Assembly (NCBI GenBank): GCA_001643675.2
Contig: LSRY02000047.1
Coordinates: 372,001 to 436,000, forward strand
DNA from: Monocercomonoides exilis
Taxonomy: Eukaryota > Preaxostyla > Oxymonadida > Polymastigidae
Length of the DNA stretch: 64,000 nucleotides
Direction: 5' to 3'
Below are positions 48,510 to 59,102 of the stretch, piece after piece (positions within the stretch are counted from its first letter, which is position 1; each line of letters opens with the position of its first letter). Below the pieces are notes generated by a model, which had not been told where the DNA came from, did not search any database, and saw nothing but the letters and a program-made list of their open reading frames with translations. Position numbers and translations under genes: made by a program.

Positions 48510-49629
48510 TTGACTATTCATTTTTCAAAAGCCAAACGAAGAACAGATATGTGCGGAATGTGCAAAGCATTGGAAAACATTACAAACAAGCTAAAGTCAA
48601 ACCCCTCTAAAATAGTTAACTCAAAAGGAACAACGATCATTCGAATTTTTGAAAACGCACAAATTATATGCAGATTGGCAAAGAAGAAGTTTCAATGAAG
48701 CTGTTATCAACCTTCAAGAAAACGAATGTGTAATATTATTCGATTTTAAACTAAAGTGGAAGTTGCCCATTAGAAAAGATCAGCTTCAATTGAAATTTTT
48801 CACGTATTGTCAAGTGTCTCACTTTACAATAATCACTTTTCAAAAATTTGGAAAAACGTTTGTGAAAAAGGTGCACAGTTTTCTTTCCAATTGTTTGACA
48901 AACAATTATCAAAATGTGATAGAATGCCTAAAATCAGTTCTCAGTCAAAAAGATTATGAAAATCTACAAAAATTCATTTTTTATTGCAATTCAGGCCCTC
49001 ATAATAGAAACAGATTTATATTTCATATTGTTTTATCCAATGAAACTCCATTGTTTATCATTAAGGCATGTGAAATTAACTACTTCGCTGAACATCATAA
49101 GAAAAGTTTGTGCGATGGAGAATTTGGTGCTTTCACGAATGCAATAAAAAACAACATTTCAGAAAAAGATATTACAACGCTTAATGATTTGATAAACTTT
49201 TTCAAAAATCATCTGAGTTTGCACTCAACTTCAACAAGATCTTCATTTTACAACCAAAATAATGCGATCAATAAACAACAGAATCATTCAAACTCAAATA
49301 ATTTCGACGTCGAAATAAAAGATAGATTTTTTGAGGAGTACAAACCAATTGAAACAAGCGCATTCCCTACACTTATGATAATTCATATGAAAGATTATTT
49401 ACATTTGGAAAAAAATAACAACAAAATACATAGATCATCAGTAAGCTTGTTGAGCGCGCGTTCATTGATCAATCTTGAATATTCAATTCACAAAGAATGC
49501 ATAAGAGAAAAAGGAAAGACGAACTTGAAATTTGCAAACATTCAAAACACAGATACGTTATCGCAAGCTTCAATAAATATGTTACAAAGACTATCAGAAA
49601 ATTTGCACATATTCTTTAAAAAAGATTGA
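48510..49629 (+). pseudogene. Catalytic part of a DDE-type transposase
   Basis: The first open piece (48510-48698) ends with a Cys-x-x-Cys region (RRTDMCGMCKAL). A one-base frame change near 48685 leads into 48690-49629. There the first acid is in CVILFDFKLKW, the second region reads FYCNSGPHNRNRF, and the Glu region reads NYFAEHHKKSLCDGEFGAF. By pattern this is a DDE core of the type ...SDxGPHFR...ffxEhHGKsxcDGhFG that I recall from protist and fungal elements. The second acid is replaced by Asn (CNSGPH), a one-base change from Asp. Frameshift plus Asn suggest an inactive copy. It ends TGA at 49629 just before the right arm. Its superfamily name is not certain. Confidence 0.65.
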
Positions 49630-49734
49630 CGAAATAAATATTCATTAAATACTTGCAAAATAAATAATAAAGTACTCAAAAACGGATGAAAATATCATCA
49701 TTTATTTCAATGAATCAATAATTTTCAAATCATC

Positions 49735-50545
49735 TTCAAATCTATTTCATTCATCTTCATAACACTTTCTCTCTCATTCAAAACACTTTCTCTCTCTTTC
49801 CAAACTCTTCTTCTCTCTCTCCAAACACTTTCCCTCTCACTTTTATCTTTTTCATTCATCTTCTAATTTCTTTATCTCTTCTTCCCAACACTTCCTATCA
49901 TGTTCCAATTACATTTATTTGATGAGAACTTTTCCATTTCTTTTATTTTTTTTTAATCAACACTGTCTCCATGTAATTTAAGCTAATCATATTTGTTATA
50001 GTCTCTTGTTAATTCTATTTCCTTTTCTTCCGATCAATATGCCCTATTATTTTCATCAAAAAACCAAAAAGAAAAAACAAAAACTAATATTAATCAAAAC
50101 AATAAAGAAATATAAGCACATATTCTTGCGCAAGAATGACTTATTTTCGACATTTTTGTGTTGAATTTGGAACTTTATTCATTCTTTGAATCGTTAAATC
50201 ATTAGCAAAAATTCATTTCTGTCAAATAACATTAACGAGGTAAAATTTTAATACAAACGCAAAACATGTGAAAATTTTATTAAATTGCATACTCATGCCA
50301 TATCTGTTATACAGAAATAAACGCCTCTGAAAGTTCAAATAATCAAAAGAATTAAATAGCAACTGAAAAATATTCTTAAGGTTCATCAAAATTATTTTTT
50401 GTTTGTCCAAACATTTTTAAAATTAAAGTTTAATAAGTTAAAGATTAAACTATTGCACTTTTAAGCCTTTTTTTCCGATTCCCTTTAAGAAAAATTTTTT
50501 GATCAAAACTCGAACGAAAGTATGATTTCAAAAAGGATCAGCCGT
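49735..50545 (-). repeat. Right terminal inverted repeat of the 5.9-kb element
   Basis: Reverse-complement copy of the left arm, ending AAAAAGGATCAGCC at 50543. Confidence 0.88.
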
Positions 50546-51091
50546 ATATTATTTAATAATTTTTAATTTTTAAGGTAGGAAACATATTATAATAAACGAT
50601 TTGATTACATTATTGATTATTGAACGTTATGAAAAGTGCGTTGACAATAAATGAGTATATTTCAACCTATTTCCAATATTTTTTGTACCACAATTTTTAG
50701 GCAAAAAATGAAGATCTACCCACAATTTAATTAAACTTGAAATTTGTTGGTGTAACTTGAAATAACTGCCTTATTTTCAATTTTTCTGAAAAATTTCAAA
50801 ATATCTTGATTATTTCAAAATAACATTATGGAATTTCAAAAATTTTCAAAAATTTCACAATTACACAAAAATTGTGCTATTCAACAATTATAAATTAGAA
50901 TGTAAAAATTCTCATTTTGAATAATTTTTGGTGTAATTATTTAATGAAGAAGACTCAACATGCTTAGTGACTTGTTTTGAATAAAGATAACCTTTTATTG
51001 ACAAAGACGAGAGAAAATTTCTCGATGTCTTTCACATTATTAACCATAATTAAAAATGTGATGTAAAGAAAATCAAAAGTCAATATTTTAC
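50546..51091. other. AT-rich DNA, no gene seen
   Basis: Spacer between the transposon arm and the start of the Cys-rich protein gene. It presumably holds that gene's promoter. Confidence 0.5.
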
Positions 51092-51768
51092 ATGCTATCA
51101 GTTATTTGTTTGCTTTATATACAGGTTACAAAGTCCAACGAAATATCGGAAAATTACGAAGAAGCATTAAATTTAAATTCAACTCTGGAATCATGCGAGG
51201 AAGAAGAGAGCACTTTATGTGAAAGCCTTTATTTGTATGAAAGCTTGAAAATTTATTTAATAATACATTATAATTGTATTAGATGTACTGCATGGAGGGA
51301 TGCTACATGTAGGGATCCTTTTGGTGGTAACTTTGGTTTGAATTCTTTTTTTTTTTACTTTCATAAAAGCTTTCACAAGGTAATCGGAACATCGGGTGGA
51401 GAATGCCCGGAGGGAGACAATATCCAAATTACCTATACCAATTTGAACCCGGGGCTGCATCAACAGTGTCAAAATACAGGCTGGGAGGCCAGTCTTGCGG
51501 TATTTGACTTATTGAATCATCTTTGCATTAATATGTTTTCTTCTCAACGCCTTTGTTGGGGGTTCATAAGGATATGGAACACCTACCTATCATGAGGTTT
51601 GTTTATTCTTTTCAAACAGTATTTTCACATTTTATTAACCAGAACCAGAATTGCGAAATGAATCCAACTTCATATAATCCCTTGGATACAGCTTTTTTAA
51701 TGCACAGCCCAATTTTGGAATACTGTGGAGGAGCAACTCCATTTCAGCAACGTTATTCAAATTGCTAG
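51092..51768 (+). CDS. Small Cys-rich secreted protein, five exons
   Basis: Exons 51092-51234, 51283-51335, 51380-51499, 51571-51596 and 51643-51768 join in frame to 155 residues ending TAG. The four introns are only 48, 44, 71 and 46 nt (donors GTATGA, GTTTGA, GTATTT, GTTTGT; acceptors TAG, AAG, AAG, CAG). The start ATG gives a short hydrophobic leader (MLSVICLLYIQVTKS), then an acidic Cys-containing N-part. The core contains CTAWRDATCRDPFGGNFGN, GWRMPGGRQYPNYLYQF, GGQSCGGYGTPTYHENQNC and YCGGATPFQQRYSNC. The mature part has eight Cys, an even number suited to disulfides. The Gly/Tyr/Trp-rich motifs look conserved, but I recognise no family. A secreted or surface adhesive, enzymatic or structural role is possible. 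Frame continuity over four introns and the balanced cysteines argue strongly that it is real. It sits 550 bp from the large transposon. Confidence 0.8.
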
Positions 51769-52195
51769 TCAAAAATGAAAAATTAACCAGAAATGGCTCA
51801 GATAAAATTTATAATTTTCTTGTTAGATTGAAAGCAACTTGAAATATCTGTTTTGCATTGTTACACTGTTTTTTGCTGAAAATTCATATAATAACATATT
51901 ATTTTGTATTTCATTTAAACTTTCTTGCCAAGGAAAAAATATTTCATATTTTGATTTATTAACAATGAAATTCAAAAATGCATATTCTTTTTCAAATTTT
52001 AAAATCTTATATTTTGAGGTGCAAACACCTTAACAAATCGTACATAATGATGTAATATTGAATGTAACGTATGAATTTCATTGGTATTTTTTCAATAATA
52101 AATTTTTGAAATTTAAAAAAAAAATATTATAAGAAAAAATTAATGCATTGTTAAAGAATGATGTGAAAATTTCCATTTTGAATAATTTCATTCAT
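51769..52195. other. AT-rich spacer between convergent genes
   Basis: About 430 bp between the Cys-rich protein gene (+) and the PA2G4 gene (-), with nothing recognisable. Confidence 0.5.
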
Positions 52196-53810
52196 TTATT
52201 TACTCTCAGCTTTTGAGTTATCTTCCTTTTTCTTTTTGTCTTCCTCTTGTGATTTCTCTGCTGACTTCTTCTTCTTGTTCTTCTTCTTATTCTTTTTTGC
52301 AGATGGTGCAGACCCAACAGTAAGTGGTTTTTGAAGAATAGAAAGAATTTCAGGATCTGTGATTGCTTTTTCAGAATGGTGAGCAGCAGATAATATTGAG
52401 GCTGAAGCAGCACCTCCGCACAACACTTGCACACCCTTTTCAGTGACGATACACGTCAATTTAACTTGAGCAACGAAAGTGCCTGGTAAAATAAATCACA
52501 TTGATCAAATATTAAAAAAAATATACAAAACAATTAAAAAAATTATCAGATGGAAAAAAAAATTTCAGTTTTGAAATAAAGATTTTTCAAAATGAAAATG
52601 AAAAAATTCAACAAAAAGGCAAACCAGGTTTCAAAAACATTGGAGGATAAGTCGACAGCATGTTGTGCTCAATCATTTCCTTTATACCAATTCGTGGTAA
52701 TTTAGTGCGAAGAGATCTTATAGAGAAAGGAAATGTAGCGTGCTTCTTTTGAATCTCCGACATGAGTTGTCTTGAAGTCTTCAAACGCAGCATAAATTGC
52801 TCTTCAACATTTCTCTTATAAACTGTAGGGCGGAATTTGTCTCCCAGTTCTTTAGGTGCTGCAGGTGGAGGAATTGGCTCTCCTTCAACTTCGGGAATGA
52901 TTTGTCCTCTTTTGTTCGTCTTTGGTTCTTTAGTTGACATAACAACATCAATACAAAACACATCATCCAATTCTACTTCTGCATTCGGATCCATTGGAAT
53001 GTTTGATGCAGAAAGAAGGTTTGGAATCGTTTTATTTCCATCAATCACAAATCTCTTCATGCAATGAGAAAGCACTCCATCAACTGGAAATACACCATAC
53101 GCAGCAGCAATTTTTTTGATGATAGCGGAAATTGCAATGGTTTTGGTTCCAGGAACCAAGCTCTTTGCCACAGCATCAGCTGCAACCCAAGCTGCTTCTG
53201 TTGCATCAGCTCTTGCATCTGTAACTGGAGAGCTGCTCACAATCACAGTATGCGATGCACAGGCGGTATATCCGTCAATATGACAACCCAAATCACTATA
53301 ACAAAAAATAAATATAAAGAAAACATTTCACGATCATAAAATAATATTTCTTCAATCTTCATAAATCCATCTTCACACATTTTCACAACGTCTCCTTCTG
53401 CAATTTTCCTTGTATCTTCAGCTTCAGGAGAATAATTACCAACACATTCGTTGATTGAAATGCACGTTGGGAATGCAACTCCTTTTTCGATTGGTTCTTC
53501 ATCTTTTTCAACGTTGTAAATAGCAGATGTCATCTCTTCAATTGTGCGATCTCCAATGTCAGCAAGCTCTACAACAGATTTTCCAACTATACAAGCTTGA
53601 ACAACTCTTGTAAGAGCATCTTTGAATTAAAACAATTGCAATAAGTTCGCAAATTCAATAAACATATATATTTTCGCTAACAATAAACAAAAAAGCCAAA
53701 TTACCCTGTGAAATCCTTGCAGCAGCCTTGTATTTTTCAAGTACTTCTGGCTTCAGTACATTATCATCCTCTTCAGAAGACACAGAGCTTGAACTTGGTT
53801 TTTCAGACAT
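52196..53810 (-). CDS. PA2G4: PA2G4/EBP1-like protein (methionine-aminopeptidase fold, inactive)
   Basis: Four exons, 53810-53705, 53619-53379, 53295-52625 and 52482-52196, give 434 residues (human about 394). Introns are 85, 83 and 142 nt with donors GTAATT, GTGTGA and GTTTGC. The joins restore VVKIDLGCHIDGYTA and LKPGTFVAQVKLT across exon borders. Family landmarks in order: GVAFPTCISINECVGNYSPE, EGDVVKIDLGCHIDGY, the VDGVLSHCMKRFVIDGNKTI block, DVFCIDVVMST, YKRNVEEQFMLRLKTSR, FVAQVKLTCIVTEKG, and a Lys-rich C-terminal tail (KKNKKKNKKKK). PA2G4 binds ribosomes and RNA and influences growth and translation; it has the pita-bread fold but no peptidase activity. At the second metal ligand region the sequence reads YTACASHT, without the Asp of active enzymes. 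The stop TAA follows the basic tail. Confidence 0.95.
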
Positions 53811-54313
53811 TTTTGATCTTTTTTACCAATTTATGAAGATCCAACTTCATGATTTATGGGTGAAAAAATAAACTGTGGATTTAATTTCCATTTTTCTGTT
53901 ATTGAATGTTGATGTTAATGCACGTTAATAACTAACTTCTCCCTCTCACATTAACAATCTGCTGTTATTTAATTCGCAGCATTTTTTTTAAATTATTTTT
54001 TTGAATCTTGTGAAACATGTGATTTTGTTTTGCACTAAAAAACGAGTTCATTTCTTTCTTTCTCTCTTTCTCTCTCTAACTTTTTTTCGCATGTGGAATA
54101 TAAAGCACTCATTTATTGCAGAAAAAAAATGAATATTCATAAGAAATAAAACAGTCTTTTTTCAACAACTGTTCTTCAAACTCTATAATGTTTCTTTTTT
54201 TTCTTTGTTGAGTGATAATGTTAATTTATATACACAAACAATTGAAAATTTATTTGCTTTACCGTAATTTCTAACGCAAACAAATAAAAACAGAATCGAC
54301 ATTTCTGGAAATA
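53811..54313. other. 5' flank of PA2G4; AT-rich, no gene seen
   Basis: About 500 bp with a CTTT/CT simple tract at about 54052-54080. Should include the PA2G4 promoter. Confidence 0.5.
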
Positions 54314-54671
54314 CAGTTTGTGCTAAAAATACCGGACAAGATCGATATCTCAATAACCGCAAGAAGAAGAATTCTGTTAAATTTCCTCAATATACATCTC
54401 ATTAATGCAAATTCACGTGATATACAAAACTTTCAGGACAGCTTCGCTTGAGCTCAGAAAAGATGATATTTGAATTCTCGGAGAAACTCAAAATCCTATT
54501 TCTCCGAAATTTCAATAAATATATTTACTGAGCTCAAGAGAAGCTGTCCTGAAAGTTTTGTATATCACGTGAATTTGCATTAATGAGATATATTTTGAGG
54601 AAATTTAACAGAATTCTTCTTCTTGCGGTTATTGAGATATCGATCTTGTCCGGTATTTTTTGCACAAACAG
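54314..54671. mobile_element. Palindromic MITE, family A, copy 3
   Basis: 358 bp, starting CAGTTTGTGCTAAAAATACC and ending GGTATTTTTTGCACAAACAG, flanked by TA on both sides (54312-54313 and 54672-54673). The arms are nearly perfect mirror images and very similar to 34550-34927. The centre is inverted relative to that copy, as expected when the hairpin loop can flip. Confidence 0.92.
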
Positions 54672-54939
54672 TAACTTCATGCATTTTGTGTTAACTGAAA
54701 GACCAACAATAAAAAAAAATTAATGTTTCATGTTCTTATCGAAAAAGTTGAATGCAAGAAAATTGGATTTTTATTTTATCTTGGAGCTTTTTCGTCATTC
54801 TGACCCAAAAAAAATGAAGTATGAAAAGTTCAAAAAACAACATGAATAAAAGAAAACAAAATCAGAATTAATTCTTCTGATAACTTTCCTTTTTCCTTCA
54901 CCTCGATTTAATGCATTGTCTTTCTTTTCATCGACAGAA

Positions 54940-56438
54940 TCATCGTTTTTTTACAAAAAGAAATCTTCTTTTTATTTTTTTCTTTTCATCCACAACAGTC
55001 TTCACTTCGTCCTTCTCCTTTTCATCCATTTCATTTTTCCTTTCAATATTTATTTTCAAATGATTTTCCCATTTCTCAAAAAGATTTTCATCAGTAATCA
55101 CTTTTCCATAAAAGTTGAATCGATTTCTTCTGGATGAAAGAGGATAAATTGAAGATTCGGGCAGTTTCAAAAGAACTGGCCCAGAAGAATTGTGAAGAAC
55201 ACCACTGCAGACGAAAACTTTCTGAATTACAGAAGGAGATTATGCAGTGTGGATGGCTTGAGGCAGAACGTCGTAAATTGCTGCTCGTTTGGAGGAAGAT
55301 GATGAAGAAGATGGAGCCTCAAATCTGTTTGTCAGTTCAGATTTGAACACAGCAAACACTCCTCTGTGAAGAGGTTGACAGATGTGTGTGCTGTGTGGAA
55401 AGAAGGTTAAAACGTCGACTTGTTGTTTTTGGAATTCTCGCCATATCGATGGATCTGCGCGAGAAACATGAGAATCAAGAAGGAGAAGAATGTATTCATT
55501 TTCAAGTGACATGCGCTTTCTTCTTTCGATGACAGAAGGTAGAAGAACGGTGAGAGCATACCTTTGAAAGCACTCGTTGTCCATCCAGCCCCTTCCATTT
55601 GCCCAGATCTCAAGCATTGGAGATAACAGGCTTTTCAGCTCTTCTGGAAGCTTCACACTTGGCCACAAAATGACAGAAGGAAAGGCATATCCATCTGCTT
55701 CCACAGCTGCCACGAATGTGGAATTAATCATTCTTCGTGGTTCTTTCTTAAAACCTGGTTTCGTATCTGCTGTATGCACAACAAGCCGTTTTGTATCTGT
55801 GGGTTCGCGCGTTGAAGATTCGTCGATGTTTTTTATTAAAGCTGGATTATAATGGTATTTTTCATGCAGCTCGTCGAGTGTTTTGTACTTGGGTTTTAAA
55901 ACACTTCTGCACGAAACAGCCAGTCTGTTGATGTCCAGATTCTTCGGCGTTCCAGTCTTCAGCTCCGGATGACGCTTGACAAGTCCATATGCCGCAGACA
56001 TTGAAACTGCGGTAAATGGTGCGTCTTCGTCATCGTTGTCGTTTATAAAATTTTCTATCTGAAAAACAAATAATTAAAACATATTAACAAAAATAAAGCA
56101 AACCAATTCTCTCTTTTTTTTAAAGTTAAACATGTTCCAGACTTTGCTTCAATGTGAATAATGTCCATTACTTTTTGTTCATTTTCGCCCACAACTGCTG
56201 CATGTCTGCCAACTTTTCCAACTGGTCTCCCTTTTCTCAGTGATCGAATTGCATTCTTGATCCCTGTGCGGCTGAATTCCTTGGAATTAATCGCATCTGT
56301 AATACGAACAACTCCATCTACAACGATATGAGCCATTCGATCCAGCCGACTGTGATGCTTCCTGTACTTGCGCGAAGACATTGCACGCTGTAATTTTTTC
56401 TGACCTTCTTTAAATTTTGTTTCTGTAAATATTTTCAT
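54940..56438 (-). pseudogene. Pogo/Tigger-type (CENP-B-like) DDE transposase, broken
   Basis: The N-terminal piece 56438 to about 56100 has a helix-turn-helix-like region ending LRKGRPVGKVGRHAAVV. A frame break or intron near 56050-56110 leads to IENFINDNDDEDAPF and then 56001-55240. The DDE_1 core is clear: LIKNIDESSTREP (first Asp), VILWPSVKLPEEL, NECFQRYALTVLLPSVIERR, EYILLLLDSHVSRADP (second Asp) and FFPHSTHICQPLHRGVFAVF. The last motif is normally QPLDxGVF, so the third acid is His. An in-frame TAA (about 55240) separates HTA from SPSVIQKVFVCSGVL, which continues the same frame to SSIYPLSSRRNRFNF, the usual end of such proteins. This is therefore an inactive copy. Terminal repeats of its element were not located. 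Family A MITEs have TIRs and TA duplications suited to this superfamily. Confidence 0.8.
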
Positions 56439-56731
56439 TTTTTAAATTATATTTTAAAGAACAAAATAATTTTTTTTTATGAAATGAAATGAAAAAAAAT
56501 CGAAAAATTACATTTTAAACAAACAAAAGGTTTTATGCACCATGCCACCATCCAATTCCACACAGAAGTTCAATGAAGGGGCTAAACCCCACTATCCCAA
56601 CACCAATGAGAAATTAGGTTTGTTTCTAAATGAATTTATTAATATCTACTGAATTCATGAATATACTTAAAATTCTTTTTAAATATGAAATTGTGTGAAA
56701 AGTTAATGATTTATTAATGTGAAAGGTCTTG
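56439..56731. other. AT-rich spacer
   Basis: Nothing recognised; includes a GC-richer patch (56540-56615) with no clear frame. Confidence 0.4.
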
Positions 56732-57487
56732 ATATGACTAATTTTTTGTAAACTTCCTTTTGCTTAATTTTCAAATGAAACATAAATTTCATATTTCTTT
56801 CAAAAATCTGTTCCAACGAACGAAATTTCACAAAAATGGAAATAACAACATTGTAAAGCATTTGTTTTTATAAAAATAAAATTTGGTGAGAGGGAACGGA
56901 AATTTGATGGAAATATGGGCATAATGAAACTTTAAGGACATCAATGAAACCTAATAATATTCATTTATTTTTGTTAAACTATTCTTTAAGTTTTCTTTTA
57001 AATTGAGGATAGTTTATATGTATGAAATAAATGGATAAATAGACAATGAAGTTTTTTAAAAGTGAAAAAAATAGACGAAACTTGGAGAGTTAAAAACACA
57101 CTCAATTTTTTATCCTCAAATTTTGTCTCTTTTTTGTAATATGTAATTCATTCGTTAGGTGTCTTTGCAATAATACTCTTTTTTTATTCAGAAAAGTCTT
57201 ATTTCGAGAGTATTATTTATTTGAAAATTTAAGATCAAAGTGATCCTAGGATCAATATTTTTTGTTTTATAAATTTTCTCACTCAATTTAAAGTGTTTTT
57301 GAAATTTTTTCATGCTTTCATAACAAAGGGATTATAATTATCTAAAATAACTTCAATTTTTTATTGGAGTGATAAAATTGTGAAAAATAACTGATGTGCT
57401 TTTTGTTGCAGTATGCCGAAATATGAAATTTTTCTTCATTAGAAAATTAAACAAAAGGAAGTTTTCAAAAAAAAAAATTAGCCATAT
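56732..57487. mobile_element. MITE family B copy split by a later insertion
   Basis: The left end ATATGACTAATTTTTTGTAA and the right end ...TTTTTTAGCCATAT form the family-B terminal pair. CTTCCTTTTGCTTAATTTTC (left) mirrors GAAAATTAAACAAAAGGAAG (right). The right arm is interrupted at GGAAATATG by the 500-bp element at 56918-57417. Confidence 0.75.
56918..57417. mobile_element. 500-bp MITE, family D (GGCATA terminus, 8-bp target duplication)
   Basis: Starts GGCATAATG and ends CAGTATGCC. It is flanked by exact GAAATATG repeats (56910-56917 and 57418-57425). Removing it restores the palindrome of the family-B MITE it sits in. Terminus and 8-bp duplication match those of the 5.4-kb element at 57987-63355. 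The interior is AT-rich and non-coding. Confidence 0.85.
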
Positions 57488-57827
57488 GAAAAAAGTCAAG
57501 ATAAAATAATAACAAAAATAAAATTTTTGTTTAAATATTACAATATATATTTTTTGATGTTGTATTATCAGGTTGAATACGTTTTGCAAAGAAAAAATTG
57601 AAATAAAGATGATAAAAGCGAATTGACGGAAATTGAAGAAAAATAGGCAAGATTGCTCAAAAAAAGCTATACATTATAAATGGAAAAAACACAAAATCAA
57701 TTGATACAAATAGGGTACCAGCATCCTTATCGACAAACATTTCAACAAGGTTATCATTATTGAGGGATATAATAAGTACAAATAAAATATGCACTGATTT
57801 GATATCGAATATAAACGAAACAGGCAT

Positions 57828-57986
57828 ATGATTATGAAAACTGAAGACGATTACGAAATCATTCGATCATCTCAAGAAGACACAATGTCACACTCCCTAC
57901 AACATCAGCCAAATGCAACATTAATTTTTGGAGTTTTTTCTGATGTATCATCTTTAATTCCAGTGATGATTTGCCCTCAAAAACTG
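57828..57986 (+). pseudogene. Left half of an open frame split by the 5.4-kb element
   Basis: An open frame from about 57828 (EDDYEIIRSSQEDTMSHSLQ...) reads up to the element's left target repeat (ICPQKL). After the right target repeat at 63363 the same phase continues FQKILQHSNINKLK before TAG at about 63405. The gene itself is unrecognised. It shows the transposon landed in a coding-like segment. Confidence 0.45.
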
Positions 57987-58455
57987 GGCATAGGTTCAAA
58001 CGCGTTCCTTTTGCAATTTGCGTTTTTTAACCCTCAAATAATAGCGAATTAATAGATAATAATTATTTGAAAACTTTTTATGGACCGATTTTTCGAAAAG
58101 AATTTTATTTGTTGAAAAAAATGATTTTTGAAAAATGACCTATGAAAACATGAATTTCATCGAAAAATATTCAAATTGAAAAGAAAACGTGATTTTTACA
58201 CATCAAAAGTGTTTGCATTATTATATAGACTTATTTAATTTATTAATTTTCATCATAAAAAATATAAATTACGAATAAAAAAACCTATAAAATATTTTTG
58301 ATCTTACCCATAATAAAATTTTTAATATCTAGAAAACTTGATAATTCCGTTTTTGATAAAATAGAACCTAAAAGTATGTAATTCGTTCACTTTTATATGT
58401 TAATATAAGTATATTATTATATGCGCACTCGTTTTATATTGAAAACAGCTTTTAT
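57987..58455 (+). repeat. Left arm of the 5.4-kb element
   Basis: Mirrors 62890-63355. Shared blocks include CAAACGCGTTCCTTTTGCAA, ATGACCTATGAAAACATGAA, TTTTCATCATAAAAAATATA and ATTATATGCGCACTCG. Confidence 0.85.
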
Positions 58456-59102
58456 TCAAAGTCAAGTGAACTTGTTGATATTTCTTTGCTATTCAGGAAC
58501 AACAAAAGACACATTATATTAAAGATGAAAACGGTTTGAAAACGGTTTGTCGAAACTATGAATGAATAAAAAATGCATAATTAAATTGAAACAGTGAAAA
58601 ACTAACATATTCTTTCATTTTTTTGACTTTTAATTTGATATTTGACAAAAAAAGTACAACGCAACTGGATATTTTTTGGTTTAATTAATCTTAAAGGTCT
58701 CCAAATGATTTTGAGTTGAGAAATATTGAGAATAAGTTTATAGTGAGTTAGTTTTTTTATTCTTTTCTTTTTTTGCAAATCATAAAATGTCTCAGATTTA
58801 AACAGAAATGTTTTTATCTTTAACAATGAAAAGCGAGTTTAGGGTTTATTTATTTATTTTTGAAACTGTTTTTGAAATAATTCTCAAAAATGTCTTCTTC
58901 AAATATATTTAAATCATTTTATTCTCAAAATCGTAAATTAAACATCAAGAAAAAATGAATAAGATATTTATATACATGCAGCTCTATCAAAACAATTTTA
59001 ATCGATAACAACATAGAATTTGCAACAAAATATTTTGTTAATAGCAGTTTTTGCAAAGTGAAAAAGTCTCAATATAAAATGTTAAACGTTAATAACTTTC
59101 AT
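58456..59102. other. AT-rich non-coding interior of the 5.4-kb element
   Basis: Between the left arm and the surface-protein pseudogene. No gene or repeat seen. Confidence 0.5.

Larger units (their letters stand above)
44618..50545. mobile_element. 5.9-kb DNA transposon with ~810-bp terminal inverted repeats
   Basis: Left arm 44618-45436 and right arm 49735-50545 are inverted copies; a 62-residue open frame occurs unchanged in both (44753-44941 + and 50222-50410 -). The outermost sequence is GGCTGATCCTTTTTGAAATC on both ends. The arms include GAGAGAGAAAGTGTT-type imperfect tandem repeats. The interior carries pieces of a DDE transposase (46067-46490 and 48510-49629) flanking a ubiquitin-specific-protease-like gene (46959-47900). 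No exact target duplication was found. Arm similarity is high although the genes are broken. The termini resemble those of MITE family B (GGGTAATCCTTTTTGAAAAG). Confidence 0.88.
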
